64,000 bases of DNA. Source: Mytilus galloprovincialis. Taxonomy: Eukaryota > Mollusca > Bivalvia > Mytilida > Mytilidae. Of the stretch, positions 34,272 to 45,805 are shown piece by piece. The notes below the pieces were generated by a model that saw nothing but the letters and a program-made list of their open reading frames with translations, was not told the origin of the DNA and searched no databases. The stretch lies in NCBI RefSeq assembly GCF_965363235.1, contig NC_134845.1, positions 15,562,101 through 15,626,100 of the forward strand, read 5' to 3'. Within the stretch, counting starts at the first letter, position 1. Each line of letters opens with the position of its first letter. Made by a program: the position numbers and the translations under genes.

Positions 34272-35557
34272 ATGCGACGTTTGTGGATGCTATTGATTGT
34301 ATGTTTGTTATCATGCAGTACCAGTGTCCGAAAAAAACTGTCGTACACTATGGACACAGCTTGAAAGTTGCATATCTGGGAAAGGTATTTTTAGAAATAT
34401 ACTAAATTTGCTGAGCGTCGGAAATTCAACATTTAATTGTCTTCAGTTTACTCATCCAATATCTAAAATGTAAGTAAAACGAGATGCAGAGTATGTGTAT
34501 GTAGAAAGTAAATACGTTAACAAGACAACACTACATGTGTCTTCAAGTTGATAAACGTGTTTTTTTTTAAGCAGATGGGGTAATTGTTTAATATTATGAT
34601 GCTTTATTTAAGGAATGACTGTAATATTTTTTCTGTCTATGAAGAAATAACATAAAAAAAAATTGGTGCACACTGAATAACGTGCGTAGCGGGTTATTTA
34701 ACAATGTGCACCACATTTGTTATGTTATTTTGAATAGACAGAAAAAATATTACAGTCATTTCTTATAATTGTATTCTAAATTCCATTTTAAACCGTAGAA
34801 AACCATGAAAAAACGTTGATGACGTCACGGTCACATGACTAAATTATGTCTATGGGTTGATTACAAAATAACGTCAGCCAATCAGAAGACGCGTTACATC
34901 CAAAATTAAATTATTGCTTAGTAAAACAAATATAGTATTATTTTAAAGTAAACACTAATTTTATCTTATCTTTTCTTATTACACGTAATAACATGCAAGG
35001 ACCGTAGCGTTTTCAAAAAGTATCAGTTAACAAACACATTCATCCAAGACTTGCCGACAAACACATACACATAGACAAATTAAGTTAATAAATCATATTG
35101 AATATTAGCATGCATCTTTAAACCTACGTGTTATTCAGACTTCCGTTAACTATTTTTTCAGATATCGAAGTGAAGCCCATACAAAATGAAACAATATCCT
35201 TTTCGTCAACACGGACGACAGACATCAAATTGTCTTCCTTGCAAACACTGGTATTTGACAAAGTTTACTTAATGGAGTCGGAGGATACAATGAACACACC
35301 GGTCTTTTTACTGCTCCTGTGCATGCGGAATATATTACTTTGCGGTGTATTTTCTTGCAGTAAGATCAAGCACTAACTTAATGTTGCTAAAGAATAACCA
35401 TGAAGTCGCTCGTGGTTATGGATATAAACACGGTTCTACTGGGTCTATTGTTTCAACTGTTCAATTGAACAGGGGCGATATCTTAAGAGTAGCTGGAAAA
35501 GGGCGTGAGAGAACTCGTTGAGATAGTTGGAGTAGAATCACTGGGTTTAAATTAAAC
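34272..35557 (+). pseudogene. Secreted C1q-domain-containing protein, broken
   Basis: Exon 1 (34272-34384) starts ATG with a signal peptide, MRRLWMLLIVCLLSCSTSV, ending at donor AAAG/GTATTT. Exon 2 starts after TTTTTTCAG at 35162 and encodes a C1q beta-sandwich: SLQTLVFDKVYLMESED, then in another frame TGLFTAPVHA, then in a third YYFAVYFLAVRSSTNLMLLK, GSIVSTVQLNRGDILRVAGK and, after a TGA at 35519, SWSRITGFKLN. Breaks are one extra A in the A7 run at 34331-34337, a single-base shift near 35300, two extra bases in an ATAT near 35332, and the stop. C1q-domain proteins are lectin-like, secreted immune recognition factors, hugely expanded in mussels. The intron holds the 34612-34913 hairpin element. 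Sequencing error in homopolymers could explain some shifts, but not the stop. Confidence 0.75.
34612..34913 (+). mobile_element. Hairpin element with CRE and CCAAT motifs (family G), copy 2
   Basis: Nearly the same as 10343-10642, including the foldback 'ggaatgactgtaatattttt' with its reverse complement near 34740-34758, TGACGTCACGG, TCACATGAC and ACGTCAGCCAATCAG. It lies in the intron of the C1q pseudogene in the same orientation as that gene. Confidence 0.85.
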
Positions 35558-35734
35558 AACTATTTTTCGTGTCAAAAAAATAAAATAAGAATTTGGTTTT
35601 CTTTCTTTTGATTTTAGTGTAATTCAATCCAATGTTGACTAAGTACTGTTTTTGTCATAAAGGTCGGTATTATTGTATACATTAGTAATTTAAGTGAAAG
35701 ACTAAAATTCGATCCTAAACCATTTTATGAGCTG

Positions 35735-35872
35735 TACCTAGTCAGGAATATGACAATTTTTGTATGTTCGTTTTTGATGTGTTTTGTCATTTGATTTTGC
35801 CATGTGATTATGGACATTCCGATTAGATTTTCCTCTGAGTTCAGTATTTTTGTGATTTTACCTTTTACATAT
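35735..35872 (+). repeat. Dispersed repeat, family C
   Basis: 'gtcaggaatatgac' .. 'tttgattttgccat' .. 'agtatttttgtgatttta', as at 7725-7862. Confidence 0.85.
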
Positions 35873-36502
35873 CTATTCAATGAAGCTGTATGAATAAATG
35901 CAATTATTCGAAATCTGATAGGTGCATGCTACTAGTAACTTTCAGTTAGATACTTGTTGACACATTTCTATAATACCTGTATATATCTGTTCATTTAGTC
36001 ATTGTCCATTGCAATGAGAAGTCCATCGTTGTTCGTCGACCTTCATTATTCATACCAATAGTTTTTTTTTTAACTTTGCGACTAGGAATATCCTTTGGCC
36101 TGGCATTGGAAACCCCTGCTCAATATTTCTCTGAATGGAGTTTTTCGCACTTTCAAAGCACAATGTCAACTCTTTTTATCGTTGTTATAACGACTTAACA
36201 CAAACAGTTATACTTGAGGAATATAACCACACAAACTTGTCATATATATACTAACTTATATTTTAGGAATATTGAGGCGAGTTTCACTATGTTGATACCA
36301 GATACAAGAAAATAGCAATATTAATGTAATAACTTTATTCCAAATGACTATAGCATAAAACATTGAATACAGAAGAATTTACAAAAATGTAATTTTAGAC
36401 ATAAGAAAATATAATTCCGATTTTTGTATTTTTAATTTTATAGTTGTCTGTTTTGTTGTTTATTAGATGAGTTTTTGTCGTGTACATTTTTAAAACGATA
36501 TG
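35873..36502. other. No gene seen
   Basis: AT-rich sequence without recognisable coding or repeats. Confidence 0.5.
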
Positions 36503-38366
36503 CCACGATATCTCAGTAGCATGGGTTCGAATCCCGGCGAGGGAAGAACAAAACTTTGCGAAAGCAAATTTACAGATCTAACATTGTTGGGTTGATGTTT
36601 AGACGAGTTGTATATACATTATGTACACAGCCATGTATCACCATCATTGCTGGTGATCCGATGGATAAATCTGATGTAGAGTTGTCATTGACTCAGACGT
36701 ACTTATAAATATAATTATTTTCTGTGACTGTATCTTGCATTAATTTGTAGGATCCTTTACTATAGATAATTGAGCTGATCTGTAACAATAACATCTCCAT
36801 GCCTTATATATCATGTACTGTAGTACGCCGCTAGATTAAAACTGACGAGGAAATGTAACACACGGCCACCGAAAGCTTTATTTTGTGAAGCCCAGGTGGT
36901 CGTGTGGTCTAGCGGGGCGGCTGCAGTGCAGGCGATTTGGTGTCACGATATCTCAGTAGCATGGGTTCGAATACCGCGAGGGAAGAACAAAAAATTTGCG
37001 AAAGCAAATTTACAGATCTAACATTGTTGGGTTGATGTTTAGACGAGTTGTATATACATTATGTACACAGCCATGTATCACCATCATTGCTGGTGATCCG
37101 ATGGATACATCTGTTGTAGAGTTGTCACTGACTCAGACGTACTTATAAATATAATTATTTTCTGTGACTGTATCTTGCATTAATTTTTAGGATCCTTTAC
37201 TATAGATAATTGAGCTGATCTGTATCAATAACATCTCCATGCCTTATATATCATGTACTGTAGTACGCCGCTAGATTAAAACTGACGAGGAAAGGTAACA
37301 CACGGCCAGCGAAAGCTCTTTTTTGAGAGCCCAGGTGGTCGTGTGGTCTAGCGGGACGGCTGCAGTGACAGGCGATTTGGTGTCACGATATCTCAGTAGC
37401 ATGGGTTCGAATACCGCGAGGGAAGAACAAAAAATTTGCGAAAGCAAATTTACAGATCTAACATTGCTGGGTTGATGTTTAGACGAGTTGTATATACATT
37501 ATGTACACAGCCATGTATCACCATCATTGCGGGTGATCCGATGGATACATCTGTTGTAGAGTTGTCACTGACTCAGACGTACTTATAAATATAATTATTT
37601 TCTGTGACTGTATCTTGCATTAATTTGTAGGATCCTTTACTATAGATAATTGAGCTGATCTGTATCAATAACATCTCCATGCCTTATATATCATGTACTG
37701 TAGTATGCCGCTAGATTAAAACTGACGAGGAAAGGTAACACACGGCCAGCGAAAGCTCTTTTCTGAGAGCCCAGGTGGTCGTGTGGTCTAGCGGGACGGC
37801 TGCAGTGCAGGCGATTTGGTGTCACGATATCTCAGTAGCATGGGTTCGAATACCGCGAGGGAAGAACAAAAAATTTGCGAAAGCAAATTTACAGATCTAA
37901 CATTGTTGGGTTGATGTTTAGACGAGTTGTATATACATTATGTACACAGCCATGTATCACCATCATTGCTGGTGATCCGATGGATACATCTGTTGTAGGG
38001 TTGTCACTGACTCAGACGTACTTATAAATATAATTATTTTCTGTGACTGTATCTTGCATTAATTTGTAGGATCCTTTACTATAGATAATTGAGCTGATCT
38101 GTATCAATAACATCTCAATGCCTTATATATCATGTACTGTAGTACGCCGCTAGATTAAAACTGACGAGGAAAGGTAACACACGGCCAGCGAAAGCTCTTT
38201 TTTGAGAGCCCAGGTGGTCGTGTGGTCTAGCGGGACGGCTGCAGTGCAGGCGATTTGGTGTCACGATATCACAGTAGCATGGGTTCGAATCCCGGCGAGG
38301 GAAGAACCAAAAATTTTCGAAAGCAAATTTACAGATCTAACATTGTTGGGTTGATGTTTAGACGAG

Positions 38367-38370
<4 letters not shown>
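36503..38370 (+). repeat. Tandem array, 439-440-bp unit with a tRNA-like head
   Basis: The word ATGGGTTCGAAT starts at 36521, 36961, 37401, 37840 and 38279, giving periods 440, 440, 439 and 439. Four full units are followed by a partial fifth; copies differ by a few percent. Each unit has an A-box-like TGGTCTAGCGG and a B box GGTTCGAATCC about 60 bases apart, as in class II tRNAs, and a short T-stem (TGGG/CCCG), but the acceptor ends do not pair, so these are tRNA-derived and not tRNA genes. Upstream of the head each unit has a hairpin (GCTCT..AGAGC or GCTTT..GAAGC). The array starts and ends inside the head region, so it grew as tandem copies and not as separate SINE insertions. Confidence 0.9.
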
Positions 38371-38407
<37 letters not shown>

Positions 38408-38422
38408 ACTCAACTTAGACGA

Positions 38423-38500
<78 letters not shown>

Positions 38501-38640
38501 ACTCGTCTTAACATCAACCCAACAATGTTAGATCTGTACAGTTCCATTCTATCGATTTCATCCTTCCATTGGGACTCTTTAGTTATCCCGAAGAGTCCAA
38601 ATGGAAGGATGAAATCGATAGAATGGATTAAAATGTGCAC
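38371..38640. repeat. Nested palindromes and (TA)n at the end of the 440-bp array
   Basis: Two (TA)n tracts (38371-38405 and 38429-38496) flank 'caactcaacttagacgagtt'. After the second tract the unit sequence returns inverted (38498-38540: actcgtcttaacatcaaccc, reverse of 38345-38368). It is followed by an independent hairpin with 36-base arms differing at one position ('ccattctatcgatttcatcc' .. 'ggatgaaatcgatagaatgg', 38544-38628). Open frames on both strands here are readings of (TA)n. Confidence 0.9.
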
Positions 38641-39837
38641 GTGATTTACCGTGTATAAAGGATAATTACCCTATACTGTTTTATTTTTGCGTATCATATA
38701 AGAGATATACTTCATGTAGGTGTTCATATTCAGGTTGAATAATCTATTTAACAGTTTAACAGATATGTACTTTCAACGACTAAACAAGATTATTTGAATT
38801 TGTTTTAAAGGGTTTGATTAGAGTCATGACATTTGCTTTTTTCTTAATACTTGGTTTATTCTTTAAGTTTACTTCAAACATGAGGACATGCCAGGTTAAA
38901 GACAAACACACTTAAAAACGAATGTTTAAAATTCTCCTTTTAGCTTTTGTGGTCAAATACATTGATTTTATATCTATTTTTTATCCCCTAAATGTCATTT
39001 TGTCAAAGAGAGCAAATATTGAAAATTATTTAGAGAGGTCAATTAAAGAAACAAAGAATTTATATTTGATTTTCAATCAATATTAGTTTTATGAACAAAT
39101 ATAATGTCATATTGGCATTTGCATACACTTCTTTTTAAATGATAAAATATTTGATTTGATTGGTTTGATTTATAAAGTAAATAATAAGTCAAAATGTGTT
39201 GTGTAACTGTATAACGTACGTTAACCTAGATGTCTTTCTTCAAATATTAATTACGACCATTAAGATGCTATATTCAACTATTTTGATGTTTTAATTTTTC
39301 AACATTTGCGACAACTTAAATGTACGAACAGTTTTTATTAATGGAGTAGTGCAGATACATTTCTGTAACTGGCATAATTCTTTTTCATAACAAACCTGTA
39401 AAGCAAAACAAGTAAATGATGTTCTATCAATGAAAAATGACATGCCAAACCACCCAATTTAAGACAATCTAGAAGTCTTATGAAGAAATTTCTGACATTA
39501 TCCTCCTTAAAAAGGAAACCAACAACCAAATAACAGTCGAAACAACGCCAAGACAGATCATTGTTTTCTTAAAAAGAAAAATGTAACTAGTAATTAAAAA
39601 TAAATTAGAAATATTTGAACTTAAAATGAATCTCTGGACAATGTAAATTGTTAGGTACATGTAATAACCCTATATATTAGAGGTAACAGTAGTTTACCAA
39701 TATTCAATGATAGATATTAGTCAAATGAATATGTGTCTACAATTTCAATTTTTAAAGAGAAGTACTTTTAATGAGAAGTTGACCTTAGATTTTAGAGAAG
39801 ATCTTTATAATTTTTAGGAATTCACATCTTATTTCCA
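38641..39837. other. No gene seen
   Basis: AT-rich; short frames at 39338-39660 (minus) show no domain. Confidence 0.5.
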
Positions 39838-40230
39838 ACACTGGTTATATACCACTGAATATACCAATTCACAATATTTTTGAATGTCATCTTGTACTAT
39901 CAAGAGAATGGTATGCGTTATAAAGATGTTTGATCGAACATCTAGATGACCCGTGCAGCAATACATATCTTTCTTTATAAGGATTTTTGTGAAGTTTAGG
40001 TATCCAGTAAAAAGACGGTAGGTTTCCAAAGTCATTATAATACCGAATAAGGGCGGTAAATTGGATTTGAAATTTCCTAAAATCTTTTATTTGTAAAAGA
40101 TGAAGATGTATTTGTTGGTGCACAATTTGCAGTTAATTCCATTGACTTTTGCACCAAGAACTGTAATGATCTTCAACATCTACTTTATTTGGCCTTTTTA
40201 ACTTATTGCATGTGGTATGTTCTGTTGACC
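39838..40230 (-). pseudogene. N-terminal fragment of a reverse transcriptase (PKLHKNP type)
   Basis: The minus strand reads, across frames, SSWCKSQWN, then ALIRYYNDFGNLPSFYWIPK continuing LHKNPYKERY. 'LPSFYW(I/M)PKLHKNPY..R' is the conserved N-terminal RT motif of the same element family whose C-terminal part is at 686-1255. Stops follow at once (after YHSLDSTR), and the palm is absent. Probably a separate, older copy of the family, and not part of the 686-1255 element. Confidence 0.6.
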
Positions 40231-40266
40231 GAACAACAACTTTTTGAACATTAATATTCGGTGTAA

Positions 40267-40417
40267 TTAAACAGATATAGCATGTTCTTGAGGGGTATTT
40301 GCGAAAAATACCAGTCTTGAGAATGAATTTCCCTCGCCTTACGGCGCACGCAATTCAACATTCTCTCGACTGGTATTTTTCGCAAATACCCCTCCTTAAC
40401 ATGATATATCTGTTTAA
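40267..40417. repeat. 151-bp foldback element (MITE-like hairpin)
   Basis: Arms of about 60 bases: 'ttaaacagatata' .. 'aggggtatttgcgaaaaata' at the left, and the reverse complement at the right, ending at 40417. Mismatches are few (for example 'ttcttg' versus 'ttaagg'). The loop contains 'cgccttacggcgcacg', itself partly palindromic. The minus-strand frame at 40251-40478 is a reading through it. Confidence 0.85.
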
Positions 40418-41654
40418 AAGCTTTCGGGTTTTTTTTCTGTGCAGATTTTCGGGGGGAAATATGTACAATTGGTAGCATTCAAATCATTGTCTAATTCGAC
40501 TTATAGAACATACATTTTTATCGTTAGAAGAAGTTGTCAACGAGTTTGAATCTTCTTTGGTCTGTACTAACATGATCTAAACCAATAACAGAAGAACTTT
40601 GGACCACTTGAAAACGTGAAATGGCTATGAAGCAAAATATTAAAAGTAACCGGGAATTCGGTCAGTACTTCGAGGGTTATATAAACCGTTAAAGACTTTT
40701 TTGAACTCCTTCACTAAATTAGTCTGTTTATCTTATAAAATAGTAGGAGGAGAAACGCAAACACTCGATTTTACAATTTAAACATTTTTTTAATTGAGAT
40801 ACAACGTCGTATGTTGAAGTTAAAACGTAAATGCAACTGCATATAAATACGTGTTAATAACGACAATGAAAATGAAATGTGTTAAAAGAAAGGTGCTGTG
40901 CATTTGGTCTTTTATGTTTTAAGTAAATCTTAATCCTTATTATAAACGGTATACATTTCACTATTCATTTTCAGAAGATGTATCTGTTCTTGGCCAGAGA
41001 ACAAAGGGTTTCTGTAGTGCATTTTTATAAGACAATAAATGCCAATTTTAAAAATTGCACCTGATTTTGAATTCAGATTTGACAGTACAGTGTTCTACTA
41101 ATACGAACTGGTTTATAGAGATTGGAGATTCAGTCGATGAAACCTTACTATAAAAGTGATATTATCACATAACATCAAATTCGTTATAGCTTTATCATCA
41201 TCTCTCTAATGGTTCGCTTCGTCAATTGTCTTGCTGTGGTTTGTTGTTTGCTTTCGGTAATATCATACTGGAAAATGCGTCTAAATTTAGGTTGAAGAAA
41301 ATAAAAAGAGAAAGAAAGGGATATGGTTTACTCAATTGTGACAATAAAATATGACACAAAATACTCAAAAAAAGTTCAAGTGTCAACATACAATAAACTA
41401 AATTAAGGTAACAGTAGTATACCGGTGTTCAACAATCCTTCAGAAAAGACAATCGTCTATATGATATTCCCCACTTTAAATCGTTCCGAGTCTAAAGGGT
41501 TGTAAACCGTTTTAACAAAGACTACCAAAGATATAACTATCAACACAGAATTCCCTGAATGACCAAATCAAACACAGTAAGATATAACTGATGGCAACCT
41601 CAACAAGGTTTCTGGTTTGTCATCTGATATATAAAACAAACTTTTAAAAGATAC
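40418..41654. other. No gene seen
   Basis: AT-rich sequence without recognised features. Confidence 0.5.
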
Positions 41655-41730
41655 AAGGCTTATAATTGTGTGCGCCTGGTGGCTCATGTACACTACGAAA
41701 GACTCATCAGTGATGTTTTAATCAAACCAG
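41655..41730 (-). repeat. Decayed hammerhead-ribozyme repeat
   Basis: On the minus strand 'catcactgatgagtctttcg' matches the hammerhead repeat at 22604-22652, keeping CTGATGA and GTCT, but the GAAA box reads GTAC and the CGCGCGTC cleavage segment is lost. Not catalytic. Confidence 0.7.
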
Positions 41731-42261
41731 TTAATTTGTCAAATACAGACATATTCGTACGATATAAAATCTTTAGTGTCTTTACGTACAAATTAAAGAT
41801 TTGTTAACAGTTAAAAAGTAAACTATTATCATGAGTCCATTCAACCTATATCTTGTACTGGTTTGTAGATTTCTATTTTAGGCTTCATTTCCTAAATTAG
41901 CAAAGGTTATCTTGTTAACACTAAGCAAAGCATTTGGTTAGTTTTAATTATATTGGATACATTACTTAATAACCATATACATGTACATGTATTAACATGT
42001 TCACGTCGCACCTCTAACTCGCAAACTTGTAAAAATGTTCTTTTTGACGTTTGCAGTGACCCGTGCGGCATGTTATACAAACAACCTGTTTTGTACTATT
42101 TTTGCAATTTAAAATGATGTGTCCTCACGAATTATTTTCATTCCAGTGGTTTTTCATCGTAAATTTCCCTTATATGACGTAAAACAATTAATTTCAGTTT
42201 CAGGATTATAACCTATGACTAACAAAGTTACATGTTAAGCATTGTCATGATAAATCATATG
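41731..42261. other. No gene seen
   Basis: AT-rich sequence. Confidence 0.5.
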
Positions 42262-42485
42262 CACACTATTAACACATGGATGGTGGCAGTCGAGAAAGTG
42301 ATTGAGTGGCACACTATCAACACATGGATGGTGGCAGCCGAGCAAGTGGATAAGTGGCACACTATCAACACATGGATGGTGGCAGTCGAGAAAGTGATTA
42401 AGTTGCACACTATTAACACATGGATGGTCGCAGGCGAGAAAGTGATTTAGTGGCAACCTATCAATACATGGATAGTGGCAGCCTT
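42262..42485. repeat. 48-bp minisatellite, about 4.6 units
   Basis: 'cacacta(t/a)' starts at 42262, 42310, 42358 and 42406, with a variant at 42454; each unit carries 'aacacatggatggtggcag'. Because 48 is a multiple of three, both strands stay open (for example HTINTWMVAVEKVIEW per unit). Probably not a gene. Confidence 0.9.
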
Positions 42486-42584
42486 CTATAATGCTGGGCT
42501 ATAGGGCTATCAATCCAGATTCAATTTTCCTCAAATTTTTCATATGGCGCATTAGCTTATCGATAAAATCGGTGACTTGTAATT

Positions 42585-43010
42585 CCAATATAGGCCATCT
42601 TCTGACATCAGACTAAGACTTCTCTTGAACTGAATGTTAATGTGCGTATTGTTTTGTGTTTACTTTTCTACATTGGCTAGAGGTTTAAGGGGGAGGTTGA
42701 GATCTCATAAACATGTTTAACCCCGCCGCATTTTTGCGCCTGTCCCATGTCAGGAGCCTCTGGCCTTTGTTAGTCTTGTATTATTTTTAACTTTAGTTTC
42801 TTGTGTATAATTTGGAGTTTTGTATGGCGTTCATTATCACTGAAATGATATATATATTTATTTAGGGGCCAGTTGAAGGACACCTCCAGGTGCGGGAATG
42901 TCTCACTACATTGAAGACCTATTGGCGACCTTCTGCTGTTGTCTGTTATATGGTCGGGTTGTTGACTCTTTGGCACATTCCCCATTTCCATTCTCAATTT
43001 TATTTGAAGT
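42585..43010 (+). repeat. Family A repeat, inverted relative to 1-480
   Basis: Order of blocks is the reverse complement of 1-480: 'ccatcttctgacatcagact', 'aaccccgccgcatttttgcg', 'cctctggcctttgttagtct', 'cattccccatttccattctc'. Confidence 0.9.
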
Positions 43011-44058
43011 GTTTTGAAGCTACTCGAGAATGATGACAAATGCTAAAACAAATCTATTTTTGTAGCTACATCTTCATGCAAAAACTCAAAGAGTGAAAAT
43101 ATTTCATATGATTATTTATGTGAGATGTGATTTTATTAGATAACTAAGTCCTGTAGATGACTGTAAAACCACATATATGTAATTAGTCTGAAACATATAA
43201 AGACTGATGATTTTGTACTTAAAGTGCCAGTAAATAATACCAGACCAATTTGTTCAATAAACGTTTTTGTACATTATAGAATACCGTGTCATTTACGACC
43301 AGTTTAGGTAAAGCAAATAAATAACATATTATATTGGTCAAATATTTTGGATATCACTTTCAACTCAATCCACCCCCTGGACTAACTTTTAAATTAATGT
43401 TTACAAAGTACTATGGATATTACCAAATATAAATGTAGTTTGAGGTCAGATGATGTATTTCTTTTTGCACAAAAAAGAAAAATATTAGCCCTTGTGGTTT
43501 ATTTTGGCGCCAAATATAATGCCACAAATATAAAAATATGTTTTTTTTATACTTAGACCTATTATTTATCAATTATCCAGATAACAATCTCAGTGTCAGG
43601 TTTAGTCAATACTAATTCTGTAACAAGTTGCTTTAGTATTAAGTCATAGTTTTGATATCACATGTTCATTTAATATCTTTATATATAAGTTTCGAATTTC
43701 GATTTGATTAATTTTAATAGATTTTAATGTAAAGATTGAAGGGCGTGTACACGGATTAAATGTTTAAATTCTGTTGAATATCTATTTTTGATATACAATA
43801 TTTTCACACGCCACTTTAAAAACATGTTAAGACAGAAGATAACAAAAATTATAAGGTTTTATCTTCATCAATTTAGTGAAAGCAACCGTACCAGACATAA
43901 ACTTAGAAAAATTAAAACACAATAAAAAAGCAAAAAAAGCAAATCAAATGATATCACCGTAAACAGATATACTAAAAACGATAAACTTTCAATAATTTCG
44001 AAAATCGAAAAAGAAATGTCTTCGTGAAATGACCTCTGTCCTGTCTTGAATGTAGACA
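43011..44058. other. No gene seen
   Basis: AT-rich sequence; short frame at 43868-44059 (minus) without domain. Confidence 0.5.
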
Positions 44059-45035
44059 TTGAAGGTCAATAACTCGATAAAACTATACACACAGAACAAA
44101 GGCTATATTTAGTTATGGTGATCACGCTGTCCTATGCACAAAATAGTCATGACTATTTCAGGAATATGTTCTTTTTATAGATACATGTATTCACAGATAC
44201 TTTAATATATGCAATTTTATATACAAATAATTAAGAACAAGAAAGTGTTTTACTTTTAAGTCAGTTTCAAATCCAATACGTTATCATGCATCTATGAGAG
44301 ATATCCATTCATCCGTTTAGATAGCAACTCGTTTGCACATTTGGTTTACACTAGTGTTCAAAATGTCTAGTATCATTTATGCCAATTTTTAAGTGTACAA
44401 TTACTCCAATCTGGGATAATACTAGTGCTGTCGGAACGAGAATTTCCAAATTAAGTGAAAATAATCGTACTTGCTCTCATTAATTGAAAGGTTTTTGGGC
44501 AATTTTTGTAAAAGTCTAATAAAAACTACTTTATATAATAGTATTTACATTTCAACATGATCCCTCCACTTCGTTTTCTCAATTCTGTAGTTATTTTAAC
44601 CACAAAACACGTCAAACCTAAATGTGGACTATATATAACAGGTCTTATCAGTATCGTTGTTTAGAATTTTGAGTTTTATCAAAGTGTCCTCAAATACCTC
44701 GTAAATTTTTTGAATAAAATATGAATATCAATGAAATCTGAAGCCTGTCAGGTTTGTATACATTTATAAAAACGTATCAAACCCAACAATACTTTGGATG
44801 ATATGACTATCAGTGTTCTTGAAGGTCGACATTTTGCATTAATATTTAAACCTTTTATATATTTACACATAAGTTATTATGATAGATTAATTTGATGTGA
44901 TAGAATTATATCTCTCGGTGCATCTTGTGCATAGGACGATGTATGAGGCGTGATCACTATAACTAAACATACCCTTTGTTCTGTTATAGAATGAACTCAT
45001 TCTGTGTGTATGGTTTTGCAGTTATTGACCTTCAA
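44059..45035. mobile_element. About 1-kb element with inverted terminal repeats
   Basis: 44059-44143 and 44922-45035 are inverted copies: TTGAAGGTCAATAACT at the outer ends, then 'atacacacagaa', 'tttagttat.gtgatcacgc' and 'tcctatgcacaa'. The right arm has about 25 extra bases. No target duplication or coding sequence was found; probably a non-autonomous transposon. Confidence 0.65.
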
Positions 45036-45404
45036 GTGTATGCTTCTATTGGTATTTATAACGTTGTTCTTAATTCTGAACCATTTACTTCCAGAACAAT
45101 TGATTAATTGTCGATAAGGACACCTTAAAAATAATCAACAAAGTTATTTGCATTTAATAAGTATAGTGGAAGGGAAAATGTTAACTACTAAATTTAAATA
45201 TGTATATTTTCTTATGTAAACTAAATCAGAGCTCATTTCTAATCAAAATAAGTAACAGATTGAATATTAACTTTATATAAGTGTTAAAACACTTCAGCCC
45301 CAGTTATAGTTGGAGATGGCTTTGTAAGTAAATCCTACTGTGCCATGCATTTTGACTAAGAAATGTCTCTACCAAAAGTGTCTACCGAGGTTAAGAAGTA
45401 TGCT

Positions 45405-45805
45405 TTTCCTTCCATCCGACTGTAAAACCCTTTGTTAGTGCGGACCGGGCCTTCCTATGGCTGTGAGGTATAAATTACATATTCAGCCACTTCCGGTTTG
45501 AAAGGGAACATTAAAACGCATGCCTCGTCCTACATGTTAGGTGTAGATATTGACATGCTCTTAAAATGTCCATATGACTTTAGAGCATCTTGAGGAGTCC
45601 TTATATGGGGCCTGCTCCAAGGCCAAACGTCTGCCCCTATTTAACATACCCTCATTTTCCAGTGGAAGTCCAAAAGTCCCAATTCCTTCCTATCTTGAAA
45701 CATGTACCTAAAAACATAGATAAATGCATTTATTGTAATCTATTTCTCGTCCTAAAAATGTGTGAAATATTTGCCATGGTAATTAAGCAAGCGACACTCA
45801 ATTAA
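45405..45805 (+). repeat. SINE-like dispersed repeat, family F, copy 2
   Basis: Shares with 19985-20390 'acgcatgcctcgt', 'ttgaggagtcc', 'cattttccagtggaagtcc', 'tgaaatatttgcca' and the 'taagcaagcgacactcaatt' tail. The plus frame at 45590-45805 is a reading of the repeat. Confidence 0.75.

Noticed and set aside
36503..38370. Calling the CTGACGAG..CGAAA block of the 440-bp unit a canonical hammerhead ribozyme, or its head a tRNA gene
   Set aside because: Stem II barely pairs, and C stands where the U next to the cleavage base is required in all units. The tRNA-like head has A and B boxes but its acceptor ends do not pair.
38255..38644. Long open frames on both strands with Ile-Tyr repeats
   Set aside because: They are translations of (TA)n within a palindrome.
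42232..42456. Frames open on both strands over the 42262 minisatellite
   Set aside because: The unit length is a multiple of three, so frames stay open by construction.
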